Both the position numbers and the translations under genes were made by a program. A DNA stretch of 34,615 nucleotides. Source: Zavarzinella formosa DSM 19928. GTDB taxonomy: Bacteria > Planctomycetota > Planctomycetia > Gemmatales > Gemmataceae. The stretch lies in contig NZ_JH636448.1 of the NCBI RefSeq assembly GCF_000255705.1, positions 144,977 to 179,591 on the forward strand, in the 5' to 3' direction. The notes beneath the pieces were generated by a model. It searched no databases. It was not told the origin of the DNA and saw only the letters and a list, made by a program, of their open reading frames with translations. Positions 24,909-33,191 of the stretch are shown in pieces. Each line of letters begins with the position of its first letter. Within the stretch, counting starts at the first letter, position 1.

Positions 24909-25595
24909 TCACTCGCCCATTTTTTGGCGGCACTCATCAAGAATGGCCTTCGTGGCGGTCGCCCCGACACGGGTGACCCCCAAGGCTCGAACGGCCAGCA
25001 CCCGTTCATAGGTTCGCACGCCACCGGCGGCCTTCACCTGAACATGGGCCGGGGAATGTTTCCGCATCAAGGCCAGGTCGTGGTCCGTGGCTCCGCTCTC
25101 GCCGTAGCCCGTCGAGGTCTTCACCCAATCAACCTGGAGTTCGCCGCAAATTTTGCAAAGCTCGATCTTATGCTCGTCCTGAAGGAAACTATTCTCAAAA
25201 ATCACCTTCACCTTCGCCCCGTTGCGGTGGGCCGTCTCCACCACGGCGGCGATGTCATCCCGCACGAAGACATATTCCTTGGAAAGCACTTTGCCGATGT
25301 TCACCACCATGTCGAGTTCAACGGCCCCGTCGGCCATCGCCGCCTCGGCCTCGGCGACTTTGATTTTGGTGAGATGCCCGCCGTGGGGGAAACCGATCAC
25401 GGTGCCGACCAGCACTCCGGACCCTTTGAGCCACTCGGCCGCTTTCGCCACCCCGTAAGGCTTGATGCACACGGAGGCCACTTGGTATTCCCGGGCCAAT
25501 TGACAGCCTTTTTCCAAATCCGCGTCGGTCAGGTTGGGTTGTAACAAAGAATGATCGAACATTTTCGCCAGATCAGCCAGTTTGAAATCGGCCAT
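24909..25595 (-). CDS. deoC: Deoxyribose-phosphate aldolase
   Basis: 228 residues. The start at 25595 follows a full AGGAGG site; an ATG at 25625 lacks one. The TIM-barrel class I aldolase has VELDMVVNIG with Asp95, VKTSTGYG with the Schiff-base Lys159, and VKAAGGVRT with Lys188. It reversibly splits 2-deoxyribose-5-phosphate into glyceraldehyde-3-phosphate and acetaldehyde in deoxynucleoside catabolism. Other deo genes are not nearby. It leads a minus-strand set with the acyltransferase and glycosyltransferase, 54 bp apart, though the functions do not obviously match. Confidence 0.96.
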   Translation of the reverse strand: MADFKLADLAKMFDHSLLQPNLTDADLEKGCQLAREYQVASVCIKPYGVAKAAEWLKGSGVLVGTVIGFPHGGHLTKIKVAEAEAAMADGAVELDMVVNIGKVLSKEYVFVRDDIAAVVETAHRNGAKVKVIFENSFLQDEHKIELCKICGELQVDWVKTSTGYGESGATDHDLALMRKHSPAHVQVKAAGGVRTYERVLAVRALGVTRVGATATKAILDECRQKMGE

Positions 25596-25801
25596 CGCAC
25601 CAACCTCCTCTTCAATAGATGTCACATATTCTCGGGATGTCCGGCGAGGCGGACAGACTGAGTGCGATTATTGTTCAATGGCTGGAAAATTCATGTCTCA
25701 GATGAAGATGATTGGTTCCGTTGACCATTGAACTTCCGCAATCTAACTTCGATTATCGCTTGCGCGTGAAAGATTGTCTGGAACATTGTGCGGGACCGTA
25801 C

Positions 25802-27247
25802 ATGACTTGGTTTTCTCGCTCGGGAACGATCCAACACCGTCTCTCGCCGCTCGCCCGGTTGAGTCTGGTGTCCGTCTTGCTGTTTCCGGCGGTTTTGCTG
25901 GTTTCATCGGTACTGTGGGTTCGGCACACCCAATCCGCCCTCCCGGCGGCTTTGATCGGCTTGGGCGTCCTGATGGCCCTGACGTCGTTCGTCATCATCA
26001 CCCGGTGGGGAACCTCGCAGGTGATGAGCGGCAAATTCCTGTTGTTCTTTTACCTTGTGGCCTACACCGCTCTTCGTTTCATCGAACCGGATCTCACGAG
26101 TCCGTGGTTCCACCTTGTGCTTTCCCTCTGCCTGCTCACCCCGGTGTGCGTCTTCATGTACCGGGAACTGACGGCAACCGGCGGCAATATTCGGAGGGCC
26201 AAATTCCTGCTGGGAGGCATTATCCGACGCGAGGAATGGCCGGATCGCTATGAGGACATCCGCCAGATCCCTGAAATTCGCCATCTGCGGGAAGTCTTGC
26301 GGGAAAACCCCTCCCCGGCGTTGACATTTCTGAGCCATCCAAACCCGAAAATCCAGGCGGCCGTGCTGACGGCCCTCGAATTTCAGCCCTCTTGGCGCAA
26401 AGATCAGGCTGATGCCGTGATTCACCGGGCGAATTTCACGGACGAACCCCTCGTGCGAGCCGCGGCCGTCATGGCTCTGGCTTGTGTCAGCAAATCCCGC
26501 CATCTGGCTTGTCTGGTTCCGTTTCTTTCGGATGATTCCGCCGAGGTCCGCCGGGCCGCCGGAATCGCCCTGCTTTGGGACGCCCGCACTCGGTGGAATG
26601 ATCTCCGCAGCCACATACGGACGGCGTTAGCCCAGCCACACGCCGGAAAGGACGGGGCGTTGCCCTGTAGCGGGACGTTGCCGGTGACAGCCATCCACGA
26701 TCTGCTCATGTGGGCCGGCGAGACGGGGACGGTCGGAAAGCGGGCAACTCAAACCTTGCTGCGACACTGCAAAAAGACGATTGAGGAAGACGGCTCCCCC
26801 GAGGCCATCGAGCGAATGGTGTCGATGCTGCAAGATCCGAAAGTGATGCCCTCGATTCGCGTGGAAATCGCCCACCGATTGCAGAACACGTCCCATCTGG
26901 CTCCGGAAGTGGCCGTGAAGTTGTTAAGCTCCAATCAGCCGACGATGCTCCGGGTGATCGCGGCCGGGGCGATGCTGAGCCAGCGAGAAGACTCGCGGGC
27001 CGTGGACGTCCTGCGGGACGCCGCCCGGCAGCCGAACCGGGAAATCGCCCTGGCGGCGGCCGTCATTATTCAGAAGTTCCTCGGCGTGGACATGGGTCTG
27101 CCGATGGGCAACGAATTGCCAAACCCCAACAGCCGGATTGCGGCCGAGGTCACTCGTCGCGTGATCAAATGGTCCGCCGGTGAATTCGGCCAGTCGGCTG
27201 TGGACACCCCGGCCGAGGGCATCCCGGTTCCGGGATGGGATGATTAA
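25802..27247 (+). CDS. Membrane-anchored HEAT-repeat protein
   Basis: 481 residues from ATG 25802, preceded by GCGGGA; a TTG at 25712 is a weaker alternative. Four hydrophobic segments lie in the first 140 residues (for example LVSVLLFPAVLLVSSVLWV and ALIGLGVLMALTSFVII). The rest is a soluble alpha-helical solenoid with HEAT-type units such as PLVRAAAVMALACVSKSRHL, SAEVRRAAGIALLW and REIALAAAVIIQKFL. Such solenoids bind partner proteins; no catalytic motif is seen. Orthologues appear to be lineage-specific, an inference from failing to recognise the architecture. It diverges from deoC and converges on the anti-sigma gene. Confidence 0.8.
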   Translation: MTWFSRSGTIQHRLSPLARLSLVSVLLFPAVLLVSSVLWVRHTQSALPAALIGLGVLMALTSFVIITRWGTSQVMSGKFLLFFYLVAYTALRFIEPDLTSPWFHLVLSLCLLTPVCVFMYRELTATGGNIRRAKFLLGGIIRREEWPDRYEDIRQIPEIRHLREVLRENPSPALTFLSHPNPKIQAAVLTALEFQPSWRKDQADAVIHRANFTDEPLVRAAAVMALACVSKSRHLACLVPFLSDDSAEVRRAAGIALLWDARTRWNDLRSHIRTALAQPHAGKDGALPCSGTLPVTAIHDLLMWAGETGTVGKRATQTLLRHCKKTIEEDGSPEAIERMVSMLQDPKVMPSIRVEIAHRLQNTSHLAPEVAVKLLSSNQPTMLRVIAAGAMLSQREDSRAVDVLRDAARQPNREIALAAAVIIQKFLGVDMGLPMGNELPNPNSRIAAEVTRRVIKWSAGEFGQSAVDTPAEGIPVPGWDD

Positions 27248-27254
27248 TCAAACC

Positions 27255-27386
27255 TGAAAAACCGTCGGCCACAAAGACGCAAAGACCACGGCAAATTTCA
27301 TCGAGAAGCTGAAAGAAACGATGTCTTTCCCTGCTCGGTGAAATTTGCCGTGGTCCTTGTGCCTTTGCGGCCGGCGTTATTTTTCA
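27255..27386. repeat. Imperfect inverted repeat between convergent genes
   Basis: 27267-27300 is inverted at 27339-27372 with four mismatches in 34 bases. Flanking TGAAAAA (27255-27261) and TTTTTCA (27380-27386) extend the arms. The outer arm carries repeated CACAAAG/CGCAAAG-type heptamers. It spans the gap between the HEAT-protein stop and the anti-sigma stop; the right edge is the anti-sigma stop codon itself. It could end transcription from both sides. Confidence 0.8.
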
Positions 27387-28109
27387 AGGCGAAGAAGTTG
27401 ATTCCAAAAACACATCCAGCGAATCGCCCGTGAACACAACAATGTATCCCACGTCGCCCCGGATAGCGTCCGGCATCACTGCGACTTGGTAGCCCAATTT
27501 GCTCTGGAAGACTTGGTCTTCCGGATTGAGAGTCTTCCAGTTGAACGTCCGATCGCTCACCACATAGACCTTGGCGTGGGAATTCTTGCGGAGGTTCCGA
27601 AAATACAGCATCGGCACCTCCCGCCCCTGCAGGTCGGACATGCTCGCATCCGCTAATTGTCCGAGATCAAAGGCCCGTTGCGGGTTGAACCGCAAACCAT
27701 GCTTCGCCAAGACGCGGGCCACTTTTTGTTCGGAAGTCTGCTCTTCCAACGCCAGCACGGTGTCCGCGCGCAATGTCGGCGCGGTTTGGATTTGAAACGC
27801 CACATATCCGCCAAACCCCAACACCAAGGCCGCCGCCGCCCCGCCAAGCGTGATGGCCCGGTGACGGAACCAAGTCCCGCGATCAGCGGCGAGGCTGTCG
27901 GCGATTTTCCCCCGCAGAGTGGCGGGAATCGGGACGGCCAGCATCGCTTTTGCCACCCGGCCGTCAAAGGCTTGTTCGTCGCGCAGCCGAGCGGCGCAGG
28001 CCGGGCAGGCCGCCATATGGGCATCGAGCGAGGACATGTCTTCGGGGTCCAGTTCCGCCTCGCGACGTCCGAAGAACGTCAGCATCAGTCGAGCGGTTTC
28101 ACAGTCCAT
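27384..28109 (-). CDS. Anti-sigma factor with zinc-binding ZAS motif and one membrane helix
   Basis: 241 residues. The cytoplasmic N-terminus has Cys3 and H31xxxC35xxC38, a zinc-associated anti-sigma (zf-HC2) motif. A membrane helix spans about residues 86-105 (ITLGGAAAALVLGFGGYVAF). The remaining 130 residues lie outside the inner membrane and are unlike typical sensor domains I know. It sequesters its sigma partner until a periplasmic signal arrives. Its start overlaps the end of the sigma gene by 11 bp, the usual arrangement. Confidence 0.92.
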   Translation of the reverse strand: MDCETARLMLTFFGRREAELDPEDMSSLDAHMAACPACAARLRDEQAFDGRVAKAMLAVPIPATLRGKIADSLAADRGTWFRHRAITLGGAAAALVLGFGGYVAFQIQTAPTLRADTVLALEEQTSEQKVARVLAKHGLRFNPQRAFDLGQLADASMSDLQGREVPMLYFRNLRKNSHAKVYVVSDRTFNWKTLNPEDQVFQSKLGYQVAVMPDAIRGDVGYIVVFTGDSLDVFLESTSSP

Positions 28110-28635
28110 TGGTCGCCTCGTCTCTCGGGTCGCCCGTCGGGGTTCCGGGCCTCAGCCGGTCCTTCAGGAACGCCTTGCCTCTGGCCAGCCGTGACATCAC
28201 CGTGCCGATGGGAAGATCCATCTGTTCAGCGATATCACGATAGCTCATTTCCTCAAAGTAAAACAAGATCACCGGGGTTCGGAAACCTTCCGGAAGGTCA
28301 TTCAACGCCCGTTGCAATTGCTCCGGGCCGATTTCCGGATCAACGGCGCCGGTTCGCTCCGGAACATCGCCAACGGCATCCAGGGACACCGCCTTGATGT
28401 TTCGGTCAGCCCGAATCCGTTGCAGATAGGCATTCCGCAGAATGGCGAAAAGCCAGGGCCTTGCCCGATCAGGATCACGCAGTTGGGCGATCTGCGTCTG
28501 GGCCTTGCAAAACGCCTCTTGCGTGAGATCCTCGGCATCGGCCGACGATCCGCTGAGGCGCATCGCATATCGGTACAACGATTCGTAATGTTCATCGACG
28601 AGAAGGGAGAGTCCCCGTCGATTGGAAGCACCCAT
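28099..28635 (-). CDS. ECF-type RNA polymerase sigma factor
   Basis: 178 residues from ATG 28635, with GAGGA ahead; a GTG at 28659 has no site. Region 2 is YRYAMRLSGSSADAEDLTQE, followed by the RARPWLFAILRNAYLQRIR helix. Region 4 is LPEGFRTPVILFYFEEMSYRDIAEQMDLPIGTVMSRL with its helix-turn-helix. ECF factors direct polymerase to GGAAC-type promoters when released from the anti-sigma encoded next. The upstream region is rich in dyads and also serves a divergent lipoprotein gene, which could be a target. Confidence 0.95.
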   Translation of the reverse strand: MGASNRRGLSLLVDEHYESLYRYAMRLSGSSADAEDLTQEAFCKAQTQIAQLRDPDRARPWLFAILRNAYLQRIRADRNIKAVSLDAVGDVPERTGAVDPEIGPEQLQRALNDLPEGFRTPVILFYFEEMSYRDIAEQMDLPIGTVMSRLARGKAFLKDRLRPGTPTGDPRDEATNGL

Positions 28636-28760
28636 GGGCGCACCATCCTCAATAACCACATGATGAGCGGAAGGGAGGTTTTATTCCCCGTCCGACCGAA
28701 AAAGAGCGAAATTCACCACTTGCGCCGAGAATGGAGCGTTCCAGGGCGGTCGCAAAAGAG

Positions 28761-28804
28761 TATTCCCGGGTCCGGCGGGGAAATTTTTCAAATTCCCGGG
28801 AATA
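28761..28804. promoter_or_regulatory. Inverted TATTCCCGGG repeats in the sigma/lipoprotein divergent region
   Basis: TATTCCCGGG (28761-28770) is inverted as CCCGGGAATA (28795-28804). The second site is itself a 12-bp palindrome, ATTCCCGGGAAT (28792-28803). It lies about 126 bp upstream of the sigma start and 108 bp upstream of the lipoprotein start, a fitting place for an operator. No bound protein is known. Confidence 0.5.
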
Positions 28805-28838
28805 AAGAGACGTGGTTCGTATCCATATTGTCGTGAAA

Positions 28839-28874
28839 CCTCCCGAGTGGGAGGAAATGTGCGACCCCCGCACA
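28839..28874. other. Two consecutive small hairpins in the lipoprotein leader
   Basis: CCTCCC GAGT GGGAGG (28839-28854) and TGTGCG ACCCC CGCACA (28858-28874) are separated by three bases. They lie 38-73 bp ahead of the lipoprotein start at 28912 and may shape its mRNA leader. The remainder of this 276-bp gap shows nothing else I can support. Confidence 0.45.
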
Positions 28875-28911
28875 ACTGTTCGAGACTCTCCTTACCTTAA
28901 TGGATGACCCA

Positions 28912-29136
28912 ATGAAGAAGATTTTCGCGATGATGGTTGTCATGAGCATGGCCGCCATCGGCTGTGACGACAAGAAGCCCACCTCGGCCAAGCCGACCAC
29001 CACCTCCACCACGAAGACCGAAACGACCACCAAGACGGAAGTGAAGCCGGAAGTCAAGCCGGAAGTCAAGCCGGAAGTCAAGCCGGAAAAGGGGCCGGCG
29101 ATTGAAGCCCCCAAGAAGGATAAGGACGGGAAGTAA
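28912..29136 (+). CDS. Small lipoprotein with Lys/Thr/Glu-rich low-complexity tail
   Basis: 74 residues from ATG 28912 (MKKIFAMMVVMSMAAIGC), chosen for the lipoprotein signal; an ATG at 28900 adds four residues. GGATGA overlaps the ribosome-binding position. The lipidated Cys is followed by DDKKPTSAKPTTT, then a VKPE motif repeated four times. There is no domain; it is probably an extended linker anchored in a membrane. It shares the signal and the CDDKKPT junction with the next gene, so the two are paralogues. It is divergent from the ECF sigma gene and ends before a terminator. Confidence 0.75.
   Translation: MKKIFAMMVVMSMAAIGCDDKKPTSAKPTTTSTTKTETTTKTEVKPEVKPEVKPEVKPEKGPAIEAPKKDKDGK
29041..29088 (+). 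repeat. Four tandem 12-bp repeats inside the lipoprotein gene
   Basis: Four copies of GTCAAGCCGGAA (the first with GTGAAG) encode VKPE four times. Three copies are identical at the nucleotide level, pointing to recent slippage, so the copy number may vary between strains. Confidence 0.9.
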
Positions 29137-29153
29137 TTATTTCCCCGTTTGGT

Positions 29154-29186
29154 TCGGCTCTCCAAAGGGATGAGCCGATTGTTTTC
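29154..29186 (+). terminator. Terminator after the first small lipoprotein
   Basis: TCGGCTC (29154-29160) pairs with GAGCCGA (29172-29178) and is followed by TTGTTTTC. The stem is modest (7 bp) with an 11-base loop. Confidence 0.6.
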
Positions 29187-29251
29187 GCCAGCCCTTAACC
29201 GCACACGTTTGCGTGTAACTTTTCTCACCACTTGTTGAAGGGATTTTTCAA

Positions 29252-29416
29252 ATGAAGAAGATTCTGAGCCTGTTCGTTGTCGCCGGTGCCATGTTCACCT
29301 TGGTTGGTTGCGACGACAAGAAGCCGACCACCGCTGCCAGCACTGGCACCAAGACCTCGAGCGAAACCAAGAAGACCGAAGAAACCAAGAAGACCGAAGC
29401 CAAGACGGACAAGTAA
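29252..29416 (+). CDS. Small lipoprotein, paralogue of the preceding one
   Basis: 54 residues, MKKILSLFVVAGAMFTLVGC then DDKKPTTAAS. A GAAGGGA site lies 8 bases before the ATG. The lipoprotein signal ends at Cys20. The mature part is only about 35 residues, rich in Lys, Thr, Glu and Ser, with a repeated KKTE motif, and no folded domain is expected. It has its own leader and terminator, so it is probably a separate abundant transcript. Its MKKI start and CDDKKPT junction match the upstream gene. Function is unknown; spacing, charge or envelope-anchoring roles are possible. Confidence 0.8.
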   Translation: MKKILSLFVVAGAMFTLVGCDDKKPTTAASTGTKTSSETKKTEETKKTEAKTDK

Positions 29417-29440
29417 GTTCTTCTTTTGAGTTTCTTGCTC

Positions 29441-29485
29441 AAGGCTGACGGTCCTTCATTGGTCCGTCGGCCTTGTGGCGTTTTT
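29441..29485 (+). terminator. Rho-independent terminator after the second small lipoprotein
   Basis: AAGGCTGACGG (29441-29451) pairs with CCGTCGGCCTT (29464-29474) with one G-T pair. It is followed by GTGGCG and TTTTT. The stem has 11 bp around a 12-base loop. Confidence 0.85.
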
Positions 29486-29516
29486 AACCATTCCACTCTC
29501 ACCCTTCCGTGGTTCG

Positions 29517-30659
29517 ATGATGAACCCATCCATCCCTGATCTGCTGCGTGACCTAGTCTCGCGGCCTTCCGTCAACCCGATGGGACCGGATCTGCGGGGC
29601 CATCCGTATCTCGAAGCGGGAGTGACCGCTTATCTTGAAGATTATTTTCGAGCGTTAAACGTCCCTTTCACACGTCAGTCTGTGGCTCCGGAACGGGAAA
29701 ACATTGTCGCCCGATTCGAGTCCCCCGGCGCGACCCGGACGATCCTCTGGGAAGTCCATCAGGACACTGTTCCCGTGGTGGGCATGACCATCGACCCGTT
29801 TGCCGCTGAAATCCGGGACGGCAAGCTTCATGGTCGCGGGGCGTGTGATGTCAAAGGCGGCATGACCGCCATGCTAACGGCGTTTACCCGGTTGGTGCGA
29901 GAACGTCCGGCCGGGGCCGCGAATGTGATTCTGGCCTGCACGGTGGACGAGGAACATACCTTCCTCGGCATCCAAGAATTGATGAATCAGGGAATCAAGG
30001 CGGACTTTGCCATCGTCGCCGAGCCGACGCTGTTGCAGATTGTCGATGCCCACAAAGGCGTTGCCCGCTGGAAACTCCGCACGGAAGGCCGGGCCTGCCA
30101 CAGTTCGAGACCCGATCAGGGGATCAACGCGATTTACCGGATGGGGCATGTGCTGGCGGCCATCGACCAATATGCCGCAGAACTGGCCGTCACCCCGGCC
30201 CATCCCCGGCTTGGTCCTCCAACCCTGAGCGTCGGCCGGATCGAGGGAGGGGTGAGTGTCAACACCGTGCCGGACTCCTGTGTAATCGAGATCGACCGTC
30301 GGCTCATCCCCGGCGAATCTGGTCAGGGGGCAAGAGAACATTTCATCAACCGCGTCCGCGAATTGACGACGGTTCCCTTTGTGTGCGACCCGCTGTGGAT
30401 GGCCTGCCCCGCCTTGGACCCATCGAACTCGGATACCGTTCGGCAACTGCTCGGCCAGGCCATTGATGCCGTGGAGGGATCACACGAGGTATTGGCCGTT
30501 CCCTTTGGCACAGACGCTTCGACCGTGACCAATGCCGGAATCCCCGCCGTGGTCTTCGGCCCCGGTGATATCCGGCAGGCGCACACCAAAGATGAATGGA
30601 TCGAACTGGCCCAGATCGAACGAGCCGCAGAGATTTTGTTCAAGCTGGCCACCATCTAA
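29517..30659 (+). CDS. M20-family metallopeptidase (ArgE/DapE/ACY1/CPG2-type)
   Basis: 380 residues from ATG 29517; a GTG at 29475 lies within the preceding terminator and is rejected. Zinc and catalytic motifs are HQDTVP (His81, Asp83), GRGACDVKGGM (Asp111), VDEEHTFLG (Glu145, Glu146), VAEPT (Glu169) and QAHTKDEW near the C-terminus. The dimerisation domain holds GRACHSSRPDQGINAIYRM. The enzyme hydrolyses an N-acyl or peptide bond with a dinuclear zinc site. ArgE-type deacetylation of N-acetylornithine or DapE-type desuccinylation are both possible, and sequence alone does not decide. No signal peptide. There is no strong ribosome-binding site. Confidence 0.87.
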   Translation: MMNPSIPDLLRDLVSRPSVNPMGPDLRGHPYLEAGVTAYLEDYFRALNVPFTRQSVAPERENIVARFESPGATRTILWEVHQDTVPVVGMTIDPFAAEIRDGKLHGRGACDVKGGMTAMLTAFTRLVRERPAGAANVILACTVDEEHTFLGIQELMNQGIKADFAIVAEPTLLQIVDAHKGVARWKLRTEGRACHSSRPDQGINAIYRMGHVLAAIDQYAAELAVTPAHPRLGPPTLSVGRIEGGVSVNTVPDSCVIEIDRRLIPGESGQGAREHFINRVRELTTVPFVCDPLWMACPALDPSNSDTVRQLLGQAIDAVEGSHEVLAVPFGTDASTVTNAGIPAVVFGPGDIRQAHTKDEWIELAQIERAAEILFKLATI

Positions 30660-30661
30660 AA

Positions 30662-30743
30662 ATGACACGGTGACACGGTGAGAAAACCAAGAATTATCCG
30701 GTTTTTTTCACCGTGTCACCATGTCACCGTGTCACCGTGTCAT
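30662..30743. repeat. Inverted tandem-unit repeat (TGACACGG family) between the M20 gene and trpE
   Basis: ATGACACGGTGACACGGTGA (30662-30681) is perfectly inverted at 30724-30743. An extra copy of the arm lies at 30709-30720 and lets the left arm pair in two registers. It is the same unit as in 16099-16205. It begins 2 bp after the M20 stop and ends 39 bp before trpE. Confidence 0.88.
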
Positions 30744-30781
30744 CTTCTCCCTTGGCCGTCACCCGGTTTACCGGCTAAAAC

Positions 30782-32296
30782 GTGAACAAGACCAAGGAGA
30801 CACGCTTGCGGTATTACCCTTCCTTTGAAGAATTTTGCCAACTCGCCACCGGGGCCACCGTCGTCCCGGTTTACCGGCGACTGCTCAACGATTCCCTCAC
30901 GCCAGTGCATGTCTTTTGGCAATTTCAACACGAGAAATGGGCATTCCTCTTTGAAAGCGTGGTCGGCGGCGAACGACACGGCCGCTACAGCTTTGTCGGC
31001 GGCAAGCCCTTCCAGCACATTGAGGCTTATGACCGCCATGTCATTCTGACGACGGCCAAGGGGGATCGGCACGAATTCGACACGCCGGACCCTCTTCGCA
31101 AACTGGAGGAAATCCTGACGGCCTACCACGCCCCACACGTGCCGGGATTGCCGCGGTTTTGCGGCGGGGCCGTCGGCTATGCGGGTTACGACACGGTGCG
31201 TTATGTGGAACGCCTGCCAAACGCCCCGGAAGATGACCGGGGCTTGCCGGACCTTTCGTTCGCCCTTTACGACGAGATGGTGGTGTTCGACCATGCGAAC
31301 AAAACCCTGATGGCCGTGGCCCACGCGAACATCGACCACCATAACCTGAAGCGTTGTTACGCGGACACCTGTGCCCGCGTGGATCGCATGGTGGAAAAAC
31401 TCCTTGAACCGGCCGCCCCGGTCCAGTTGCAGGACATCGAGCTTCGCGGGCCGATCACCGTGCCGCACCAATCGAACTTCACCCCCGATGCCTTCAAGGC
31501 GGCCGTGGTGAAGTGCAAGGAATACATCAACGCCGGGGATATTTTCCAAGTCGTCCTCAGCCAGCGGTTCCAAACCAAAACGACGGCCAACGCCTTCGAC
31601 ATCTACCGAGCTTTGCGGGCGGTCAATCCCTCGCCGTTTATGTTCTTCGTGAAGACACCGTCCTGCACGCTCGTCGGCGCGTCCCCGGAAATCATGACGC
31701 GGGTGGAAAACAACGAAGTGACCATCCGCCCCCTCGCCGGGACCCGCAAGCGGGGAGCCACGCCGGAAGAGGACAAGGCATTGGCCGAGGAACTTCTCGC
31801 CGACCCGAAGGAGCGGGCCGAACATATCATGCTGGTGGACTTGGGCCGAAATGATGTCGGCCGGGTGGCGAAGTTTGGCAGCGTGCGCATCAGTGAATTG
31901 CTGACCGTCGAACGATACAGTCATGTGATGCACATTTCCAGCACCGTCACCGGCGAACTGGACGCGGGCAAAACCACCTTTGACGCCCTGCGGTCGTGCC
32001 TGCCAGCCGGGACGCTCTCCGGCGCCCCGAAAATTCGGGCAATGGAGATTATCGACGAACTTGAACCCCATCGCCGGGGACCATACGGCGGGGCCGTTGG
32101 TTACGTGGACTTCACCGGCAACATGGACACCTGCATCGCCCTCCGCACGATGGTGATTCAGGGGGACACGGCCTACATCCAAGCCGGTGCTGGTTTGGTG
32201 GCCGACAGCGACCCGGAAGCCGAGTATCAGGAAACCGTGAACAAGGCGATGGGACTGATGCGAGCGTTGGAGATTGCGGAAACTCAGTTGAAATAG
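30782..32296 (+). CDS. trpE: Anthranilate synthase component I
   Basis: 504 residues, starting at GTG 30782. The N-terminal feedback site is visible as FLFESVVGG (residues 55-63, Glu58-Ser59) and GRYSFVGG (67-74). The chorismate-binding domain has [48 protein letters not shown] and [14 protein letters not shown]. With TrpG it makes anthranilate from chorismate and glutamine, the first step of tryptophan synthesis. No trpG or trpD follows here. The repeat lies in its leader, but no Trp-codon leader peptide was found, so attenuation is not supported. The start has no obvious ribosome-binding site. Confidence 0.96.
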   Translation: MNKTKETRLRYYPSFEEFCQLATGATVVPVYRRLLNDSLTPVHVFWQFQHEKWAFLFESVVGGERHGRYSFVGGKPFQHIEAYDRHVILTTAKGDRHEFDTPDPLRKLEEILTAYHAPHVPGLPRFCGGAVGYAGYDTVRYVERLPNAPEDDRGLPDLSFALYDEMVVFDHANKTLMAVAHANIDHHNLKRCYADTCARVDRMVEKLLEPAAPVQLQDIELRGPITVPHQSNFTPDAFKAAVVKCKEYINAGDIFQVVLSQRFQTKTTANAFDIYRALRAVNPSPFMFFVKTPSCTLVGASPEIMTRVENNEVTIRPLAGTRKRGATPEEDKALAEELLADPKERAEHIMLVDLGRNDVGRVAKFGSVRISELLTVERYSHVMHISSTVTGELDAGKTTFDALRSCLPAGTLSGAPKIRAMEIIDELEPHRRGPYGGAVGYVDFTGNMDTCIALRTMVIQGDTAYIQAGAGLVADSDPEAEYQETVNKAMGLMRALEIAETQLK

Positions 32297-32308
32297 CAGG
32301 AGCAACTC

Positions 32309-33175
32309 ATGGCGGAACCCGTGGTCGTGGCGACGTGGCCCTTCGGCAAAACGGCCGTGGAAGTCGCTTCCAAACTCCTTCTCCAAGGCAAACCCCCGCT
32401 CGATGCCGCTCTGGCCGGGGCGCAAGCGGTCGAAGATGACCCGGCCGTTCAGTCTGTGGGGTTTGGCGGCATTGGCAACGCCATCGGCACGGTGTCGCTG
32501 GACGCCTGCGTGATGGATGGCAAAACGCTGGATTGCGGGTCCGTCGCCGGGGTGGAGAACATTCGGCATGTGGCCGCGCTGGCCAAAAAGGTGTATGAGA
32601 AGACGCCGCATATCATGCTCGTCGGCAAGGGGGCCGAGTGGTTTGCCCTGCAAAACGGCTTCCAGTTGGAAACGCTGCTGACACCGGAAAGCGTCGCCGA
32701 GTGGTACAAAAAGCGGCCGGCAAAGAAACTGGAAACCAAAGGGCACGACACCGTGACGGTGTTGGCCAAGGACTCCAAAAATCTGCTCGGCGGGGTTTGC
32801 ACCACATCCGGCCTCAGCTACAAACTGCCCGGCCGCGTGGGTGATTCCCCGTTAATTGGCTCAGGCTTGTACGTTGACGACGAGGCCGGAGCCGCCGGAG
32901 CCACCGGGGTCGGCGAGGAAATCATCCGCATCGGCGGCAGCATGTTCATCGTCGAGCAAATGCGGGCCGGAAAAACCCCGCAGGAAGCCGTGGAACTCGC
33001 CATCGCCCGGATCATCAAAACAGCCACCCGTCGCGGCAAACACCCGGCCAGCGTGGCCTTCATCGCCCTCGATCCGAAGGGAAATGTCGGGGCCGCCTGC
33101 ACGACAGGAACGGACTTCAAGTATGCCGTCGCCCGTGGCGAAAAGATCGAACTACTTCAAGCCAAGGAATTCTGA
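32309..33175 (+). CDS. Glycosylasparaginase/isoaspartyl peptidase family Ntn-hydrolase
   Basis: 288 residues. AGGAG precedes the ATG. The catalytic Thr of this self-cleaving Ntn-hydrolase family is Thr148 in KGHDTVTVLA, where cleavage would make the mature beta chain start. Downstream LPGRVGDSPLIGSGLYVDDEAGAAGATGVGEEIIR is the signature of aspartylglucosaminidase-like enzymes. Members hydrolyse the GlcNAc-Asn bond, asparagine or isoaspartyl peptides; substrate is not determined here. No signal peptide, so it is cytoplasmic. It begins 12 bp after trpE and is probably co-transcribed, though the link in function is unclear. Confidence 0.9.
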   Translation: MAEPVVVATWPFGKTAVEVASKLLLQGKPPLDAALAGAQAVEDDPAVQSVGFGGIGNAIGTVSLDACVMDGKTLDCGSVAGVENIRHVAALAKKVYEKTPHIMLVGKGAEWFALQNGFQLETLLTPESVAEWYKKRPAKKLETKGHDTVTVLAKDSKNLLGGVCTTSGLSYKLPGRVGDSPLIGSGLYVDDEAGAAGATGVGEEIIRIGGSMFIVEQMRAGKTPQEAVELAIARIIKTATRRGKHPASVAFIALDPKGNVGAACTTGTDFKYAVARGEKIELLQAKEF

Positions 33176-33191
33176 GCAAAATTTGTCCTCG

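Noticed and set aside
30662-30781. trp attenuator ahead of trpE
   Set aside because: No leader peptide with Trp codons and no alternative terminator/antiterminator pair with T-run; the structure is the dispersed repeat.
30740-32746. Very long open frame antisense to trpE
   Set aside because: It lies wholly opposite a well-recognised gene, has no family motifs and is explained by GC-biased third codon positions. The same applies to long antisense frames at 9872-12040, 22888-24093 and 33321-34481.
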